The translations under genes were made by a program, and so were the position numbers. This document shows, one piece after another, positions 11,240-19,333 of a DNA stretch of 64,000 bases; the stretch's first letter is position 1, and every line of letters starts with the position of its first letter. This stretch comes from Sandaracinaceae bacterium (lineage in GTDB: Bacteria; Myxococcota_A; Polyangia; Polyangiales; Houyiibacteriaceae). The notes below the pieces were generated by a model that saw nothing but the letters and a program-made list of their open reading frames with translations, made no database searches and was not told where the DNA came from. The DNA is taken from contig JACKEJ010000004.1 of the NCBI GenBank assembly GCA_020633055.1, positions 744,001 to 808,000 of the forward strand, given 5' to 3'.

Positions 11240-11899
11240 ATGAGCCCCGTGAGCGACACCCTCCTCATCCACGAGATCTACGCGTCCATCCAGGGCGAAT
11301 CCAGCTGGGCCGGGCTGCCCTGCACCTTCGTGCGGACGTCGGCCTGCAACCTGCGCTGCCGCTGGTGCGACACGCCGCAGGCCTTCACGGGCGGCACGCG
11401 CATGACGCAGGCCGCGGTGCTCGAGCAGGCGCTCGCGACCGGGACCCCGCTGGTGGAGCTCACTGGCGGCGAGCCGTTGCTGCAGCCGGGGACCCTGCCG
11501 CTGATGAGCGCCCTGGCCGACGCGGGCCGCACGGTGCTGCTCGAGACGAGCGGCGAGCGCGACATCTCGGGCGTGGACCCACGCGTGCACCGCATCATGG
11601 ACCTGAAGGCGCCAGGCAGCGGCGAGCACACGCGCAACCGCTGGGAGAACATCGCCCACCTCACCCCGCGTGACGAAGTGAAGTTCGTGCTGGCCGACCG
11701 CGCGGACTACGAGTGGGCGCGGGACGTCGTGCGCGAGCACGCCCTTGCGGAGCGCGTCGGCGACGTGCTGATGAGCTGCGTGTTCGGTGAGCTTTCGCCG
11801 CGCGACCTGGTGGCCTGGACGCTGGAAGACGCGCTGCCGGTCCGCGTCCAGCTGCAGATGCACAAGTACATCTGGGCGCCGGACGCGACTGGCGTGTAG
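11240..11899 (+). CDS. queE: 7-carboxy-7-deazaguanine synthase (radical SAM)
   Basis: Radical SAM enzyme that converts carboxytetrahydropterin to 7-carboxy-7-deazaguanine for queuosine (or deazapurine) synthesis. The 219-residue length is normal. N-terminal IYASIQGESSWAGLPCTFVR is typical of QueE, followed by the cluster-binding CNLRCRWC (Cys36, Cys40, Cys43; C-x3-C-x2-C), LTGGEPLLQ for SAM binding, LETSGER and MDLKAPGSGE. The ATG at 11240 is preferred because the family signature begins within ten residues. The other deazaguanine genes (queC, queD, queF) are not in this window. It is convergent with the ECF sigma gene. Confidence 0.95.
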   Translation: MSPVSDTLLIHEIYASIQGESSWAGLPCTFVRTSACNLRCRWCDTPQAFTGGTRMTQAAVLEQALATGTPLVELTGGEPLLQPGTLPLMSALADAGRTVLLETSGERDISGVDPRVHRIMDLKAPGSGEHTRNRWENIAHLTPRDEVKFVLADRADYEWARDVVREHALAERVGDVLMSCVFGELSPRDLVAWTLEDALPVRVQLQMHKYIWAPDATGV

Positions 11900-11981
11900 G
11901 GGCGCAACGGCATCGGCGACCGCGCACCTGGGACGGCGCGGGCCGGCGCGAAGGCCATCGCCTCAGTCCGGCGCCCGCCCG

Positions 11982-12530
11982 TCACACGGGGAGGGGGCCC
12001 GAGAAGCCGCCGTCGCCCAGCAGCGGACCGGCCAGACGCTCGGCCTCGAGCAGCGCCTCCTTGAGCTTCGCCCGGCCGCGGTGCAGCAGGACGCGCAGGG
12101 CGCCACGGGTCACGCCCATGGAGTCTGCCGCGTCGTCCCGCGAGACCCCCTCGACGTCGCACAGCGTGACCGCTTCGCGCTCGCGGCGCGGCAGGGCGGG
12201 CAGCTGCGTGTCGATCACGCGCAGCGCCGCCAGGTCGTCCAAACGCTCACGCGCGGGTGGCAGCGTGGGCGGCGCGTGGTGCTCCTCGAAGGCCACGGAC
12301 GGGCGACGACGCCGGTGATGATCGGCGATCTTCCGCCGCAGGATGGCGGTGAGCCACGTGCGCACGGCCGCTCGCCCCTCGAAGCGGTCCGCCGCGGAGA
12401 TGGCAGCCGCCCAGGTCTCCTGGACGAGGTCCTGCGCGAGCTCGGGCTCCCGCACGCGGCGCTGGGCATACGCGAGGAGAGCGGGTTGATGGAGCGCGAT
12501 CAGCGCGGAGTCGATGTGGAGGGTGGTCAT
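11982..12530 (-). CDS. ECF-type RNA polymerase sigma factor
   Basis: Alternative sigma factor of 182 residues. Region 2 is seen as QRRVREPELAQDLVQETW with the following DRFEGRAAVRTWLTAILRRK. Region 4 is LPRREREAVTLCDVEGVSRD followed by the helix-turn-helix GVTRGALRVLLHRGRAKLKE. There is no extra C-terminal domain. The ATG at 12530 is chosen because upstream in-frame sequence is not coding-like. No anti-sigma gene lies next to it: the downstream neighbour queE is convergent and the upstream gene is divergent. How it is kept inactive is therefore not visible here. A perfect inverted repeat 29 bp upstream of the start may be an operator. Confidence 0.92.
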   Translation of the reverse strand: MTTLHIDSALIALHQPALLAYAQRRVREPELAQDLVQETWAAAISAADRFEGRAAVRTWLTAILRRKIADHHRRRRPSVAFEEHHAPPTLPPARERLDDLAALRVIDTQLPALPRREREAVTLCDVEGVSRDDAADSMGVTRGALRVLLHRGRAKLKEALLEAERLAGPLLGDGGFSGPLPV

Positions 12531-12558
12531 GGGGGCGAATTGGAGAGCGGACCGCACC

Positions 12559-12580
12559 TTTTGGAACAGTCGGTCCAAAA
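12559..12580. promoter_or_regulatory. Inverted repeat upstream of the ECF sigma gene
   Basis: TTTTGGA (12559-12565) and TCCAAAA (12574-12580) form a 7-bp palindrome with an 8-bp spacer in the 136-bp divergent gap between the ECF sigma gene and the DUF3604 gene. It is AT-rich against a 70% GC background. The left arm overlaps GGAAC, a typical ECF -35 core, facing the DUF3604 gene. Operator or promoter function is inferred. Confidence 0.4.
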
Positions 12581-12666
12581 GTGACCACGAGCCTCGGAGC
12601 CGCAAGGGGCAGCCCTGCATTTTCTGAAATTTGGTCTTCGGAGGCGCCGGGTGGCACACCAGATAC

Positions 12667-14616
12667 ATGCCGCTGCTGCCCCAGAGCCCCGAGCGCTACC
12701 TGCGCGCGCCGCGCCTCACCCATGCGCCCGAGGGGGCGACGCTCCACGTGATCGCTTGGGAAAACGGCGCGGAGCACGTACTGCGGGTGTCCCTGGACGC
12801 GGCCGGAGACGTGCTGAGCGAGCAGCCAGGGGACCCGCAGGCGGCGGTCGTGGCGCTGAGCCCCGAGGCCCCGCGACCGGCGGACAGCTCCACCGCCCTG
12901 TGTGTCGCATGTGACGCGGCCAGCGGTGCGCGGGTGCGCGTGACGTACGAGGGGGGGCTCAGCCGGGTCGTTCTGGAGACCGCGGGGCACGGCGCGGCAG
13001 GGGACGCGGCGGAGACCCCCGAGTCACGGGCCCCGAACCCCATGGACTCCGTGGTCGTGTTCGAGGCGGCGTGCATGGTCGCGGCGCCGGCCGTGCTCAG
13101 CGGGCCGGCCGGTACGCTGGTGGCCTTCCACCACGACCTGCGCGAGGACACCCACGAGACCGACGTGGCCAAGTGGATCGCGCTGCGGCTTGTCACGCCC
13201 GAGGGCGACGTGCTGGAGCCCGCCGCGCCCATGACCGGGCGCGACCGCGATCTGGCCGAGGTCGAGCAGTCGTTCGAGTTCCCGGCGCTGGCGCTCGGGC
13301 CTCACGGCGCGGTGGCCCTCTTCGGCCGCGGGTCGCACAACTTCTGGCGTCAGGACCTGGACGCGGACGGCTTCCACCCGCGCGTGCCGCTCAGCGACGG
13401 GGAGTGGGGCTCGCGTGGCCGCTGGGTGAGCGTGGTGGGGTGTGAGAGCCCACTGGGGCCGCGCCTCGTCACGGCGCAGCGCGACCGCCGCGGCATCCTC
13501 GTGCAGTCGCTCGAGCCGCCGCAGGGGCAGGCTCCAACGTGGGTGCCCACCGCGGTGCGTCCGCAGGTGGTGCCGCGCGCGCACGTGGCTCGGGCCGCCA
13601 AACACGACCCCGCAGCGGCGCACGGGATGCGCACGTACTTCGGCGACATCCAGCAGCACAGCGCGCACTCGGACGGGGTGGGCAGCGCCGACGAGGTGTA
13701 CCTGCGCGCCCGCCATCGCTACGACGACGACTTCGTGGCGCTCACGGACCACGAGTCGTTCCTGGGCAAGCGCACCGGGCCGGGCGAGTGGGCCTACCTG
13801 CAGGACGTGGCCGACCGCTTCGACGAGCCCGGCGCGTTCGCCACGCTGATCGCCTACGAGTGGACCGGCAAGATGTACCCGGGGCCGGGGCACAAGTGCG
13901 TCTACCTGCCGCGCCGGGGGCTGCCGCTGGTGTCGCGCGACGACCTGCCCGAGGGCGCGGACCTGGTGCGCGCCGTGCGCGAGCTGGGCGGCATCGCGTC
14001 GCCGCACCACATCGGGTGGACGGGCTGCGACGAGGCTGGGCACGACCCGGAGGGGCAGCCGGTGTGGGAGATCTGCTCGTGCCACGGCTGCTACGAGCAC
14101 GCGGACCACCCGCTGGGCATGCGCGGTGAGCACGTGCATCAGCTGGCGGACGTGATGTTGAAGAAGGGCCTGCGCTTCGGCTTCACGGCCTCGAGCGACA
14201 GCCACGGGCTGCTCTACCACCACGGCGAGGCCCGCAAGCGCGACCCCTACCGCACCGGGCTCACCGCCGTGCAGGCGCCGTCGCTCACGCGTGACGCGGT
14301 CTTCGAGGCGCTGCGTGCGCGGCGTTGCTACGGCACGAGCGGCGCCAAGATCCTGCTGGACATGCGCGTGGACGGAGCGCCCATGGGCAGCGTACTGAAG
14401 CGCCGCGGCCCCGTGCCGGTCAGCGCCAAGGCGCACGGCGAGAGCGACGTGGCGCGCCTCGAGCTGATCACACGGGACGGGGTCGTGGCGACAGCCGAGG
14501 GACGGGGGCGCGACGCGACGCTCGAGGCGCAGGTGGACGCGGACTACGTGTACGCGCGCGTGGTGCAGCGCGACGGCGAGATGGCGTGGGCCTCGCCGGT
14601 GTTCATGGAGCACTGA
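12667..14616 (+). CDS. DUF3604/PHP-like metal-dependent protein
   Basis: A 649-residue protein whose C-terminal half resembles DUF3604 and PHP phosphoesterase-like proteins. Motifs are YFGDIQQHSAHSDG (about residue 320), FVALTDHES, ASPHHIGW and FTASSDSHG, whose His and Asp residues would bind a metal centre. YGTSGAKILLDMRVDG with a beta-rich tail follows. The N-terminal 300 residues are beta-rich, unassigned and possibly propeller-like. No signal peptide is evident, so it may act in the cytoplasm; the substrate is unknown. ATG 12667 is chosen because the upstream extension lies in the regulatory gap. It is divergent from the ECF sigma gene and could belong to its regulon, which is speculation. 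Confidence 0.8.
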   Translation: MPLLPQSPERYLRAPRLTHAPEGATLHVIAWENGAEHVLRVSLDAAGDVLSEQPGDPQAAVVALSPEAPRPADSSTALCVACDAASGARVRVTYEGGLSRVVLETAGHGAAGDAAETPESRAPNPMDSVVVFEAACMVAAPAVLSGPAGTLVAFHHDLREDTHETDVAKWIALRLVTPEGDVLEPAAPMTGRDRDLAEVEQSFEFPALALGPHGAVALFGRGSHNFWRQDLDADGFHPRVPLSDGEWGSRGRWVSVVGCESPLGPRLVTAQRDRRGILVQSLEPPQGQAPTWVPTAVRPQVVPRAHVARAAKHDPAAAHGMRTYFGDIQQHSAHSDGVGSADEVYLRARHRYDDDFVALTDHESFLGKRTGPGEWAYLQDVADRFDEPGAFATLIAYEWTGKMYPGPGHKCVYLPRRGLPLVSRDDLPEGADLVRAVRELGGIASPHHIGWTGCDEAGHDPEGQPVWEICSCHGCYEHADHPLGMRGEHVHQLADVMLKKGLRFGFTASSDSHGLLYHHGEARKRDPYRTGLTAVQAPSLTRDAVFEALRARRCYGTSGAKILLDMRVDGAPMGSVLKRRGPVPVSAKAHGESDVARLELITRDGVVATAEGRGRDATLEAQVDADYVYARVVQRDGEMAWASPVFMEH

Positions 14617-14635
14617 CTGCTCTGATTTGGGGTCA

Positions 14636-15029
14636 CCCCGGACTGAAGAGGCTGTGTCAGAAATGCTAACAGTCCCGATTTAGGGGCACCCCGGACTGAA
14701 GTCCGGGGCAGCATCCTTCCGAGCGCCCGGCTAGTGCCGGGCACTCGGAAAAGTCCTCCCCACAAGGGGGAGGACTGTCTTGCTCGGCGCCACCGCAAAT
14801 CCACGAACGCAGCCGTCCCGCCGAACACCCGACACCAATCTACGAGACGCAGTCCGCCTCCGCAGGGGGCGGACTTGGCGGGAGCGATCACCTGAGATCG
14901 CTGCCCCGGACTTCAGTCCGGGGTGCCCCTAATTCGGGATATTTGGCTGTTCTGACACAGCCTCTTTAGTCCGGGATGCTCCTAATTCGGGACAGCTGGC
15001 CGTTCTGAGACAGTCTCTGAAGTCCGGGG
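14636..15029. repeat. Large palindromic element of 53-bp units around a hairpin core
   Basis: This fills most of the 527-bp gap between two genes on the plus strand. Arm 14636-14712 is the near-perfect reverse complement of 14899-14976 (about 60 of 70 positions match by eye). Each arm is built on a unit with the 9-mer CCCCGGACT or its complement spaced exactly 53 bp apart: 14636 and 14689 in one orientation, 14915, 14968 and 15021 in the other. The core (14713-14898) has hairpins at 14719-14748, 14753-14775, 14851-14875 and 14883-14902. No open frame of note lies inside. It looks like a non-autonomous mobile element, a REP-like dispersed repeat, or a structured RNA; no target-site duplication was identified. 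Confidence 0.85.
14915..15029. repeat. Two tandem 53-bp direct repeats plus a partial third
   Basis: Right arm of the palindromic element. Units start with AGTCCGGG at 14915, 14968 and 15021. Units one and two also share CTAATTCGGGA and GTTCTGA-ACAG-CTCT blocks in the same order, with about 11 differences. The third unit keeps only its first dozen bases. The tandem copy suggests slippage or repeated insertion at the conserved end. Confidence 0.8.
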
Positions 15030-15143
15030 CAGCAACCTCAGGTGACTTCGGCGAGTGCCAGGCGGTAGCCAACGCGCTTGCGCCCGCAGGCCCCAACGGC
15101 GATCCTGGCGCGCGGGGTTCCTGTGAGTTCAAGGCAGATCGAG

Positions 15144-16385
15144 ATGGTGTGGCGCTGCTCGTCGTGCGGCCACCAGAACCTGGGGCGGCACAAGCTCTGC
15201 CAGGGCTGCGGCAACCCCAAAGATGCGAGCGAGCGCTACGAGATGCCGAGCGACACGGCGGCGGCCGAGACGGTCACCGCTCCTGAGCTGCTGCGCTTGG
15301 CCACGGCGGGGCCCAACTGGCAGTGCGGGTTCTGCGGCAGTCATCAGCGGCGGCTGGACGGCGAGTGTGCGCAATGCGGCGCAGCGCAGCAGGACGGACG
15401 CGACCTGTCGCCACCCACCGACGAGCCGGCTGGAGACGCCAAGGACGCCGAGCGCGCGTTCGACCCCGAAGACGAGGCCGTGCAGGAGCTGGTGGGCAAG
15501 CCCACGGGCACGCGCTGGAAAGTCGCCGGAGCTGCGGGGGTGCTGGCCGCCGTCGTGGGCTTCTTCGGCATGGGCGGCGAGGTGCCCGGCCTGCACGCCG
15601 ACGGGCCGAAGACGCACTACGTGGCGCGGGTCGGCGCGCGCCGCTGGGAGCGGGTGGTCACGGTCGAGCGCTACCGGCAGGTGACGCAGGAGGCGTTCGC
15701 CGAGAACATCCCGAGCGACGCCGAGGACCGCACCAGCCTCGGGCAGCGCCACCATCACCACGAAGAGGTGCGCGACGGGTTCGACACCGAGCACTACACC
15801 GAGCGCGTGCGCGACGGGTACGACACGGAGCACTACACCGAGCGGGTGGCGTGCGGTCGGGACTGCAGCCCCCGCCCGCAGCGCTGTCGTGAGGTGTGCA
15901 CGCCGAACGAGAACGGCTTCGCCACCTGCCGCGATCACTGCACCGGGGGCGGGCAGGACTGCACCACGCGCTACTGCAACGAGTCGCGCACGCGGCGCGT
16001 GCCCCGCTATCGCGACGAGCGACGCACGCGGCAGGTGCCTCGCTACCGCACCGTGTCGCGCACCGCGGAGTGGTACAGCTACCGCGTCTGGCGCTGGGGC
16101 GAAGACCGCGTAGTGCGCGCCGCTGGCAGCGGGCCGACCGAGCCGCGCTGGCCGAGCGCGGAGGAGATCCGCCTGAGCGAGGGGCTGGCCGAGGGGGAGC
16201 GCGAACGCGAGCAGCGCAGCGAGACCTTCGAGGTGACGCTGCGCGCGGGCTCGCGGGACTTCGTGAGCCACCCGGCGAGCGCGGCGGCGTTCGGGAGTCT
16301 ACAAGCAGACACGGCGCACTTCGTGCGGGTGCAGCCGAGCGGAGGGTTCGTCGTCGAGGGGCCGGCCGACGGCACCAACCGCTGA
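15144..16385 (+). CDS. Zinc-ribbon/zinc-finger membrane protein with HYTERV and VPRYR repeats
   Basis: A 413-residue protein of unknown function. The N-terminus has two short zinc-finger units resembling RanBP2/double-zinc-ribbon modules: WRCSSCGHQN...CQGCGN, then WQCGFCGS...CAQCGA. An acidic linker leads to one hydrophobic segment near residues 130-148 (VAGAAGVLAAVVGFFGMGG). The rest has a perfect-phase 13-residue duplication (RDGFDTEHYTERV then RDGYDTEHYTERV; 39 bp, from 15771 and 15810), a Cys-rich stretch (CGRDCSPRPQRCREVC) and a second repeat (RTRRVPRYR, RTRQVPRYR). The start at 15144 is chosen because the finger begins three residues later. Orientation is unclear: fingers are likely cytoplasmic and the Cys-rich part periplasmic. 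It lies 115 bp downstream of the palindromic element. Confidence 0.75.
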   Translation: MVWRCSSCGHQNLGRHKLCQGCGNPKDASERYEMPSDTAAAETVTAPELLRLATAGPNWQCGFCGSHQRRLDGECAQCGAAQQDGRDLSPPTDEPAGDAKDAERAFDPEDEAVQELVGKPTGTRWKVAGAAGVLAAVVGFFGMGGEVPGLHADGPKTHYVARVGARRWERVVTVERYRQVTQEAFAENIPSDAEDRTSLGQRHHHHEEVRDGFDTEHYTERVRDGYDTEHYTERVACGRDCSPRPQRCREVCTPNENGFATCRDHCTGGGQDCTTRYCNESRTRRVPRYRDERRTRQVPRYRTVSRTAEWYSYRVWRWGEDRVVRAAGSGPTEPRWPSAEEIRLSEGLAEGEREREQRSETFEVTLRAGSRDFVSHPASAAAFGSLQADTAHFVRVQPSGGFVVEGPADGTNR

Positions 16386-16449
16386 GCGGCAGACCGATGG
16401 CCGACCAAGGAGGTGCGCGCCTCACGTGGCGGCGGCTCCCGAGGCGCGA

Positions 16450-16881
16450 TCACTCGGCCGGGGCGACGCTGACGCCAGCAGCGGGGGCGGCGAGCGCGGG
16501 CTCGGCGCGCGCGGCGAGCATGGGCGCGAAGGCGCTGCGGTACGCGTAGGCCAGGAAGATCTCGAGCGCGAGGAGCAGCAGCGGCAGTCCGACGCCCTCA
16601 CGCGCCAGCAGCCCGTGGTAGGCCACGATGTTGACGATCACGGGCGCTAGCAGGGCGAGCGCCAGCGGGACGAAGCGGTTGCCGAGCAGGAGCGCGCCAG
16701 CGATCACCTCGGTGCCCTTGATGAGCGGGAACATGTAGCCCGTGGCCGCGAGGGCCCCGAGGAAGGCTGCAGGGGCGCCCGTGACCGGCGGCATGGGGAG
16801 GAACTGGAGGAAGCCGTTCAGGCCGAACACGAGGAACGCGAGACCGAGGAACAGGCGGGCGATGGTGGGGAGCTTGGACAT
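16450..16881 (-). CDS. DoxX-like integral membrane protein
   Basis: A 143-residue protein with four hydrophobic helices, beginning IARLFLGLAFLVFGLNGFL. This start, with the GLNGF and KGTEVIAGALLLGNRFVPLA blocks, fits DoxX/DoxD-like membrane proteins. Their roles are diverse and mostly unclear, including quinone-linked thiosulfate oxidation in archaea and redox stress in actinobacteria. The C-terminal 30 residues are Ala-rich and cytoplasmic. It is divergent from a LysR-type regulator with 139 bp between start codons, so it is the probable target of that regulator. The exact function cannot be told. Confidence 0.8.
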   Translation of the reverse strand: MSKLPTIARLFLGLAFLVFGLNGFLQFLPMPPVTGAPAAFLGALAATGYMFPLIKGTEVIAGALLLGNRFVPLALALLAPVIVNIVAYHGLLAREGVGLPLLLLALEIFLAYAYRSAFAPMLAARAEPALAAPAAGVSVAPAE

Positions 16882-16959
16882 GGGAGCCTCTCGGGAAAGG
16901 CCGGGCGAGCGGCCGGGAATGGGGCCGGGGACGTCCCGGCGGGCATGTCCTGACTCTAA

Positions 16960-17021
16960 TTGTTGCTATCCCACGCGGTAGACATGGCGCCACGAACACT
17001 CCGTTGCTATCAAGGCAACAA
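16960..17021. promoter_or_regulatory. Candidate LysR operator: repeated GTTGCTATC with a palindrome at the start codon
   Basis: GTTGCTATC occurs at 16962-16970 and 17003-17011, 41 bp apart, about four helical turns. The second copy is half of the palindrome GTTGC-(7)-GCAAC (17003-17019), which ends two bases before the regulator's ATG. TTGTTGC at 16960-16966 and GCAACAA at 17015-17021 form a wider inverted pair. The place and size fit autoregulation by a LysR protein. Confidence 0.5.
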
Positions 17022-17956
17022 TGGACCTCAACCTCAACCACGTCGCGGTGTTCGTCCAGGTCGTCGAGGCGGGCAGCTTCACGGCCGCAGGCGAAGCGCT
17101 GGGCCTGCCCAAGTCGTCGGTCAGTCGGACGGTGTCGAAGCTGGAGGAGGAGCTCGGCGTCCGCCTGCTGGCCCGCACCACGCGCAGCCTGCACCTGACG
17201 GAGGCGGGGCGGGTCTACTACGACCGCGTGCGCAACGCGCTGGCCAGCCTCGACGAGGCCGCCGCCGCAGCGGTCGACGACGTGCTCGAGCCGCGCGGCG
17301 TCGTGCGCGTGACGGGCTCGGCGGGCATCGGCAGCGGCGAGCTGGCCGTGCACATCGCCGAGTTCGTGCGGCAGTACCCGCAGATCCACGTGGAGCTCTC
17401 CATCACGGGGCGCACCGTGGACTTGATGGAAGAGGGCTTCGACCTGGCGGTGCGCGGGGGCACGCCAGAGGACTCGGACCTGGTGGCGCGCACCGTGGGG
17501 GCCTCGGACTTCGGGATGTTCGCCTCCCGCGCGTATCTCGACGAGTTCGGCGCCCCCACCACGCTGGCCGAGCTGAGCCAGCGCGCGTGCGTGCTGTACA
17601 AGGGGCGCGCGGGTCGCAGCACCTGGACCCTGAGCGACGCGGAGGGGAACCAGACGACGGTGCCCGTCCGCGGGCCGATCAACGTGGACGAGATGCTCTT
17701 CGTACGGCAGGCCGTGGAGGCGGGCGCGGGCATCGGCATGTTGCCGCTTGTGGTGCTCGCTTCCTGCCAACGGGCGGGACACCTGGACGCCTTGGTGCGC
17801 GTGCTGCCCGAGTACGCCACGCGCGGCGGCGTGCTGTACCTGGTCACCCCCCCGCTCGACATGGTGCCGCAGCGCGTGAAGCTGCTGCGCGACTTCCTAT
17901 ACGAGCGGCTGGCGGCGACGTACGGTCGCAACACGGCGTGCGCGACGCGCCCTTGA
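17021..17956 (+). CDS. LysR-family transcriptional regulator
   Basis: DNA-binding regulator of 311 residues. The N-terminal winged helix-turn-helix is clear (VVEAGSFTAAGEALGLPKSSVSRTVSKLEEELG, residues about 12-45, then RLLARTTRSLHLTEAG). The C-terminal effector domain follows, with VRVTGSAGIGSGELAVHIAEF and DLAVRGGTPEDSDLVAR, as in the CrgA/AaeR-like subgroup. The ATG at 17021 has no recognisable Shine-Dalgarno sequence; a palindrome occupies that place. The divergent DoxX-like gene is the likely target. The effector is unknown. Confidence 0.94.
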   Translation: MDLNLNHVAVFVQVVEAGSFTAAGEALGLPKSSVSRTVSKLEEELGVRLLARTTRSLHLTEAGRVYYDRVRNALASLDEAAAAAVDDVLEPRGVVRVTGSAGIGSGELAVHIAEFVRQYPQIHVELSITGRTVDLMEEGFDLAVRGGTPEDSDLVARTVGASDFGMFASRAYLDEFGAPTTLAELSQRACVLYKGRAGRSTWTLSDAEGNQTTVPVRGPINVDEMLFVRQAVEAGAGIGMLPLVVLASCQRAGHLDALVRVLPEYATRGGVLYLVTPPLDMVPQRVKLLRDFLYERLAATYGRNTACATRP

Positions 17957-17980
17957 ACGCCCCAAAGCGCGGCGCTGCCA

Positions 17981-18769
17981 CTACGCGGGCGGGCGGTTCA
18001 GCGACGCGGGGCGCGCGTGCCCGTAGAAGCGCCGCAGCAGGCGCTCCACCTCGGGGAACTGCTCTTCGAGCAGGTCGGGGCGACACAACACGTGCTCGGA
18101 GCACACGGCGAAGAACTCCTCGGGGGAGTGCGCGGCGTACGGGTCCACCAAGCTGTCGTCCTCCTGGCCAGCGTCGACCAGCGCGCACAGGCGCTCGTAG
18201 GCCTGCGTGAAGGTGCGACCCCACTCGTCGCGGCTGACGCCCTTGGGCAGGCGCGGCATGCCGTCCACCCCGCCGCTCAGCTCGTCGAGCTTGTGCGCGA
18301 TCTCGTGCACCACGACGCACACTCCGTCGTCGGGCTTGTCGAGGTCCTCCTCGATGTCGGCCCAGGACAGGATCAGCGGCCCGCGCTCCCAGGCCTCGCC
18401 GATCAGCTCCTCGTGGTACTCCGTGACCACACCCGTGAGCTCGTCCTCGTCGCTGCGCAGGGCGCGGAACCCCTGCGGATAGACGATGACGCTGGTCCAC
18501 CCGCGCAGCGCCTCGTGCCCGATGTGCAGCACGGTCCAGGACGCGAGCGCGGCGATCACGAGGCGCATGTCGTCGGTGACCACGAGGCCAGCCGCGCCCA
18601 CGAAGCGCTTGGTGCGCAGGAAGTGCCCCGTGTACTCGCGCAGGCGCAGCAGCTCGTCGGCGTGGAGGTCGTCGAACCAGACCACGCCCTCCAGCAGCGC
18701 GGCCCATGCGGCGTCCTCGATGGGTACCGGGTCGGGGCCGCGCAGGAGCCGTCGGAAGAAGGGCAGCAT
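17981..18769 (-). CDS. mtfA: MtfA-family zinc peptidase
   Basis: Zinc-dependent peptidase related to E. coli MtfA, an anthrax-lethal-factor-like enzyme that is activated by binding the Mlc repressor. The 262 residues contain the metal site HEIAHKLDE (His155, Glu156, His159) and the downstream SPEEFFAVCSE whose Glu would be the third ligand. The N-terminus is usual for the family (FFRRLLRGPDPVPIEDAAWAALLEG). It begins 3 bp after the upstream gene's stop, so the two form one operon. Mlc itself is not in the window, and the physiological substrate is unknown here. Confidence 0.93.
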   Translation of the reverse strand: MLPFFRRLLRGPDPVPIEDAAWAALLEGVVWFDDLHADELLRLREYTGHFLRTKRFVGAAGLVVTDDMRLVIAALASWTVLHIGHEALRGWTSVIVYPQGFRALRSDEDELTGVVTEYHEELIGEAWERGPLILSWADIEEDLDKPDDGVCVVVHEIAHKLDELSGGVDGMPRLPKGVSRDEWGRTFTQAYERLCALVDAGQEDDSLVDPYAAHSPEEFFAVCSEHVLCRPDLLEEQFPEVERLLRRFYGHARPASLNRPPA

Positions 18770-18772
18770 GCG

Positions 18773-19240
18773 TCAGTCGATGACGACGACCGGGATCTCG
18801 CGGTCTCCGCACCACGCCAGGTAGCGGTTGAAACGTGGGTGCTCGTGCGCCACCGAGTCCCACAGGCGCTGACGCTCCTCCCCGGTGGTGGTGCGCGCGG
18901 TGCCGGTGAAGAGCTGGCCACCGATCTGGTAGATCACGCGCGGGTTGGCGCGCAGGTTGACGTACCACGCGGGGTGCACCTTGTTCCCGCCGTAAGAGGC
19001 GATGGTGAGGAGCTTCCCGTCGCGGCGGAAGTAGGGGATGGCCACCGTGCGCTCGATGCCGGTCTTCCGGCCCGTGGTGGTGAGCAGGAAGATGTCGAGC
19101 CCGTCGGCGCGCCCGCCGATGAGCCCGTGCGTGCGCTCGTAGAGCTTGATGTGGAGCCGCCCGATGCGCTTCATGGTGTCGGGCTTGGGCACCCAGGGGA
19201 TGAAGAAGCGGCGGCGCGCGGGCAGGTGGGAGTCGGACAT
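18773..19240 (-). CDS. Deazaflavin-dependent nitroreductase-like (DUF385/Ddn family) protein
   Basis: A 155-residue protein with the split-barrel pattern of the Ddn/DUF385 family: GRADGLDIFLLTTTGRKTG, then RTVAIPYFRRDGKLLTIASYGG and HPAWYVNLRANPRVIYQIGG. Family members bind F420 in actinobacteria; whether this organism makes F420 cannot be seen, so FMN or another cofactor remains possible. The start ATG at 19240 is preferred over longer in-frame extensions because the conserved part starts about 25 residues in. It is the first gene of a tight two-gene unit with mtfA. The functional link between the two is not obvious. Confidence 0.87.
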   Translation of the reverse strand: MSDSHLPARRRFFIPWVPKPDTMKRIGRLHIKLYERTHGLIGGRADGLDIFLLTTTGRKTGIERTVAIPYFRRDGKLLTIASYGGNKVHPAWYVNLRANPRVIYQIGGQLFTGTARTTTGEERQRLWDSVAHEHPRFNRYLAWCGDREIPVVVID

Positions 19241-19333
19241 GGCGGCCCGACGATAGCAGGCCCGCGCAGGGATCCGACTGCGAGTCGGCGCCTGGCCTTG
19301 CCGACCCGGCGGCGCGCTCCCAGACTTGGCGCG

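Noticed and set aside
14636..15029. CRISPR array
   Set aside because: The 53-bp period comes from adjoining repeat units with no unique spacers between short repeats, and there are no cas genes.
14636..15029. Retron or group II intron RNA
   Set aside because: Inverted ends and hairpins are suggestive, but no reverse transcriptase gene lies nearby.
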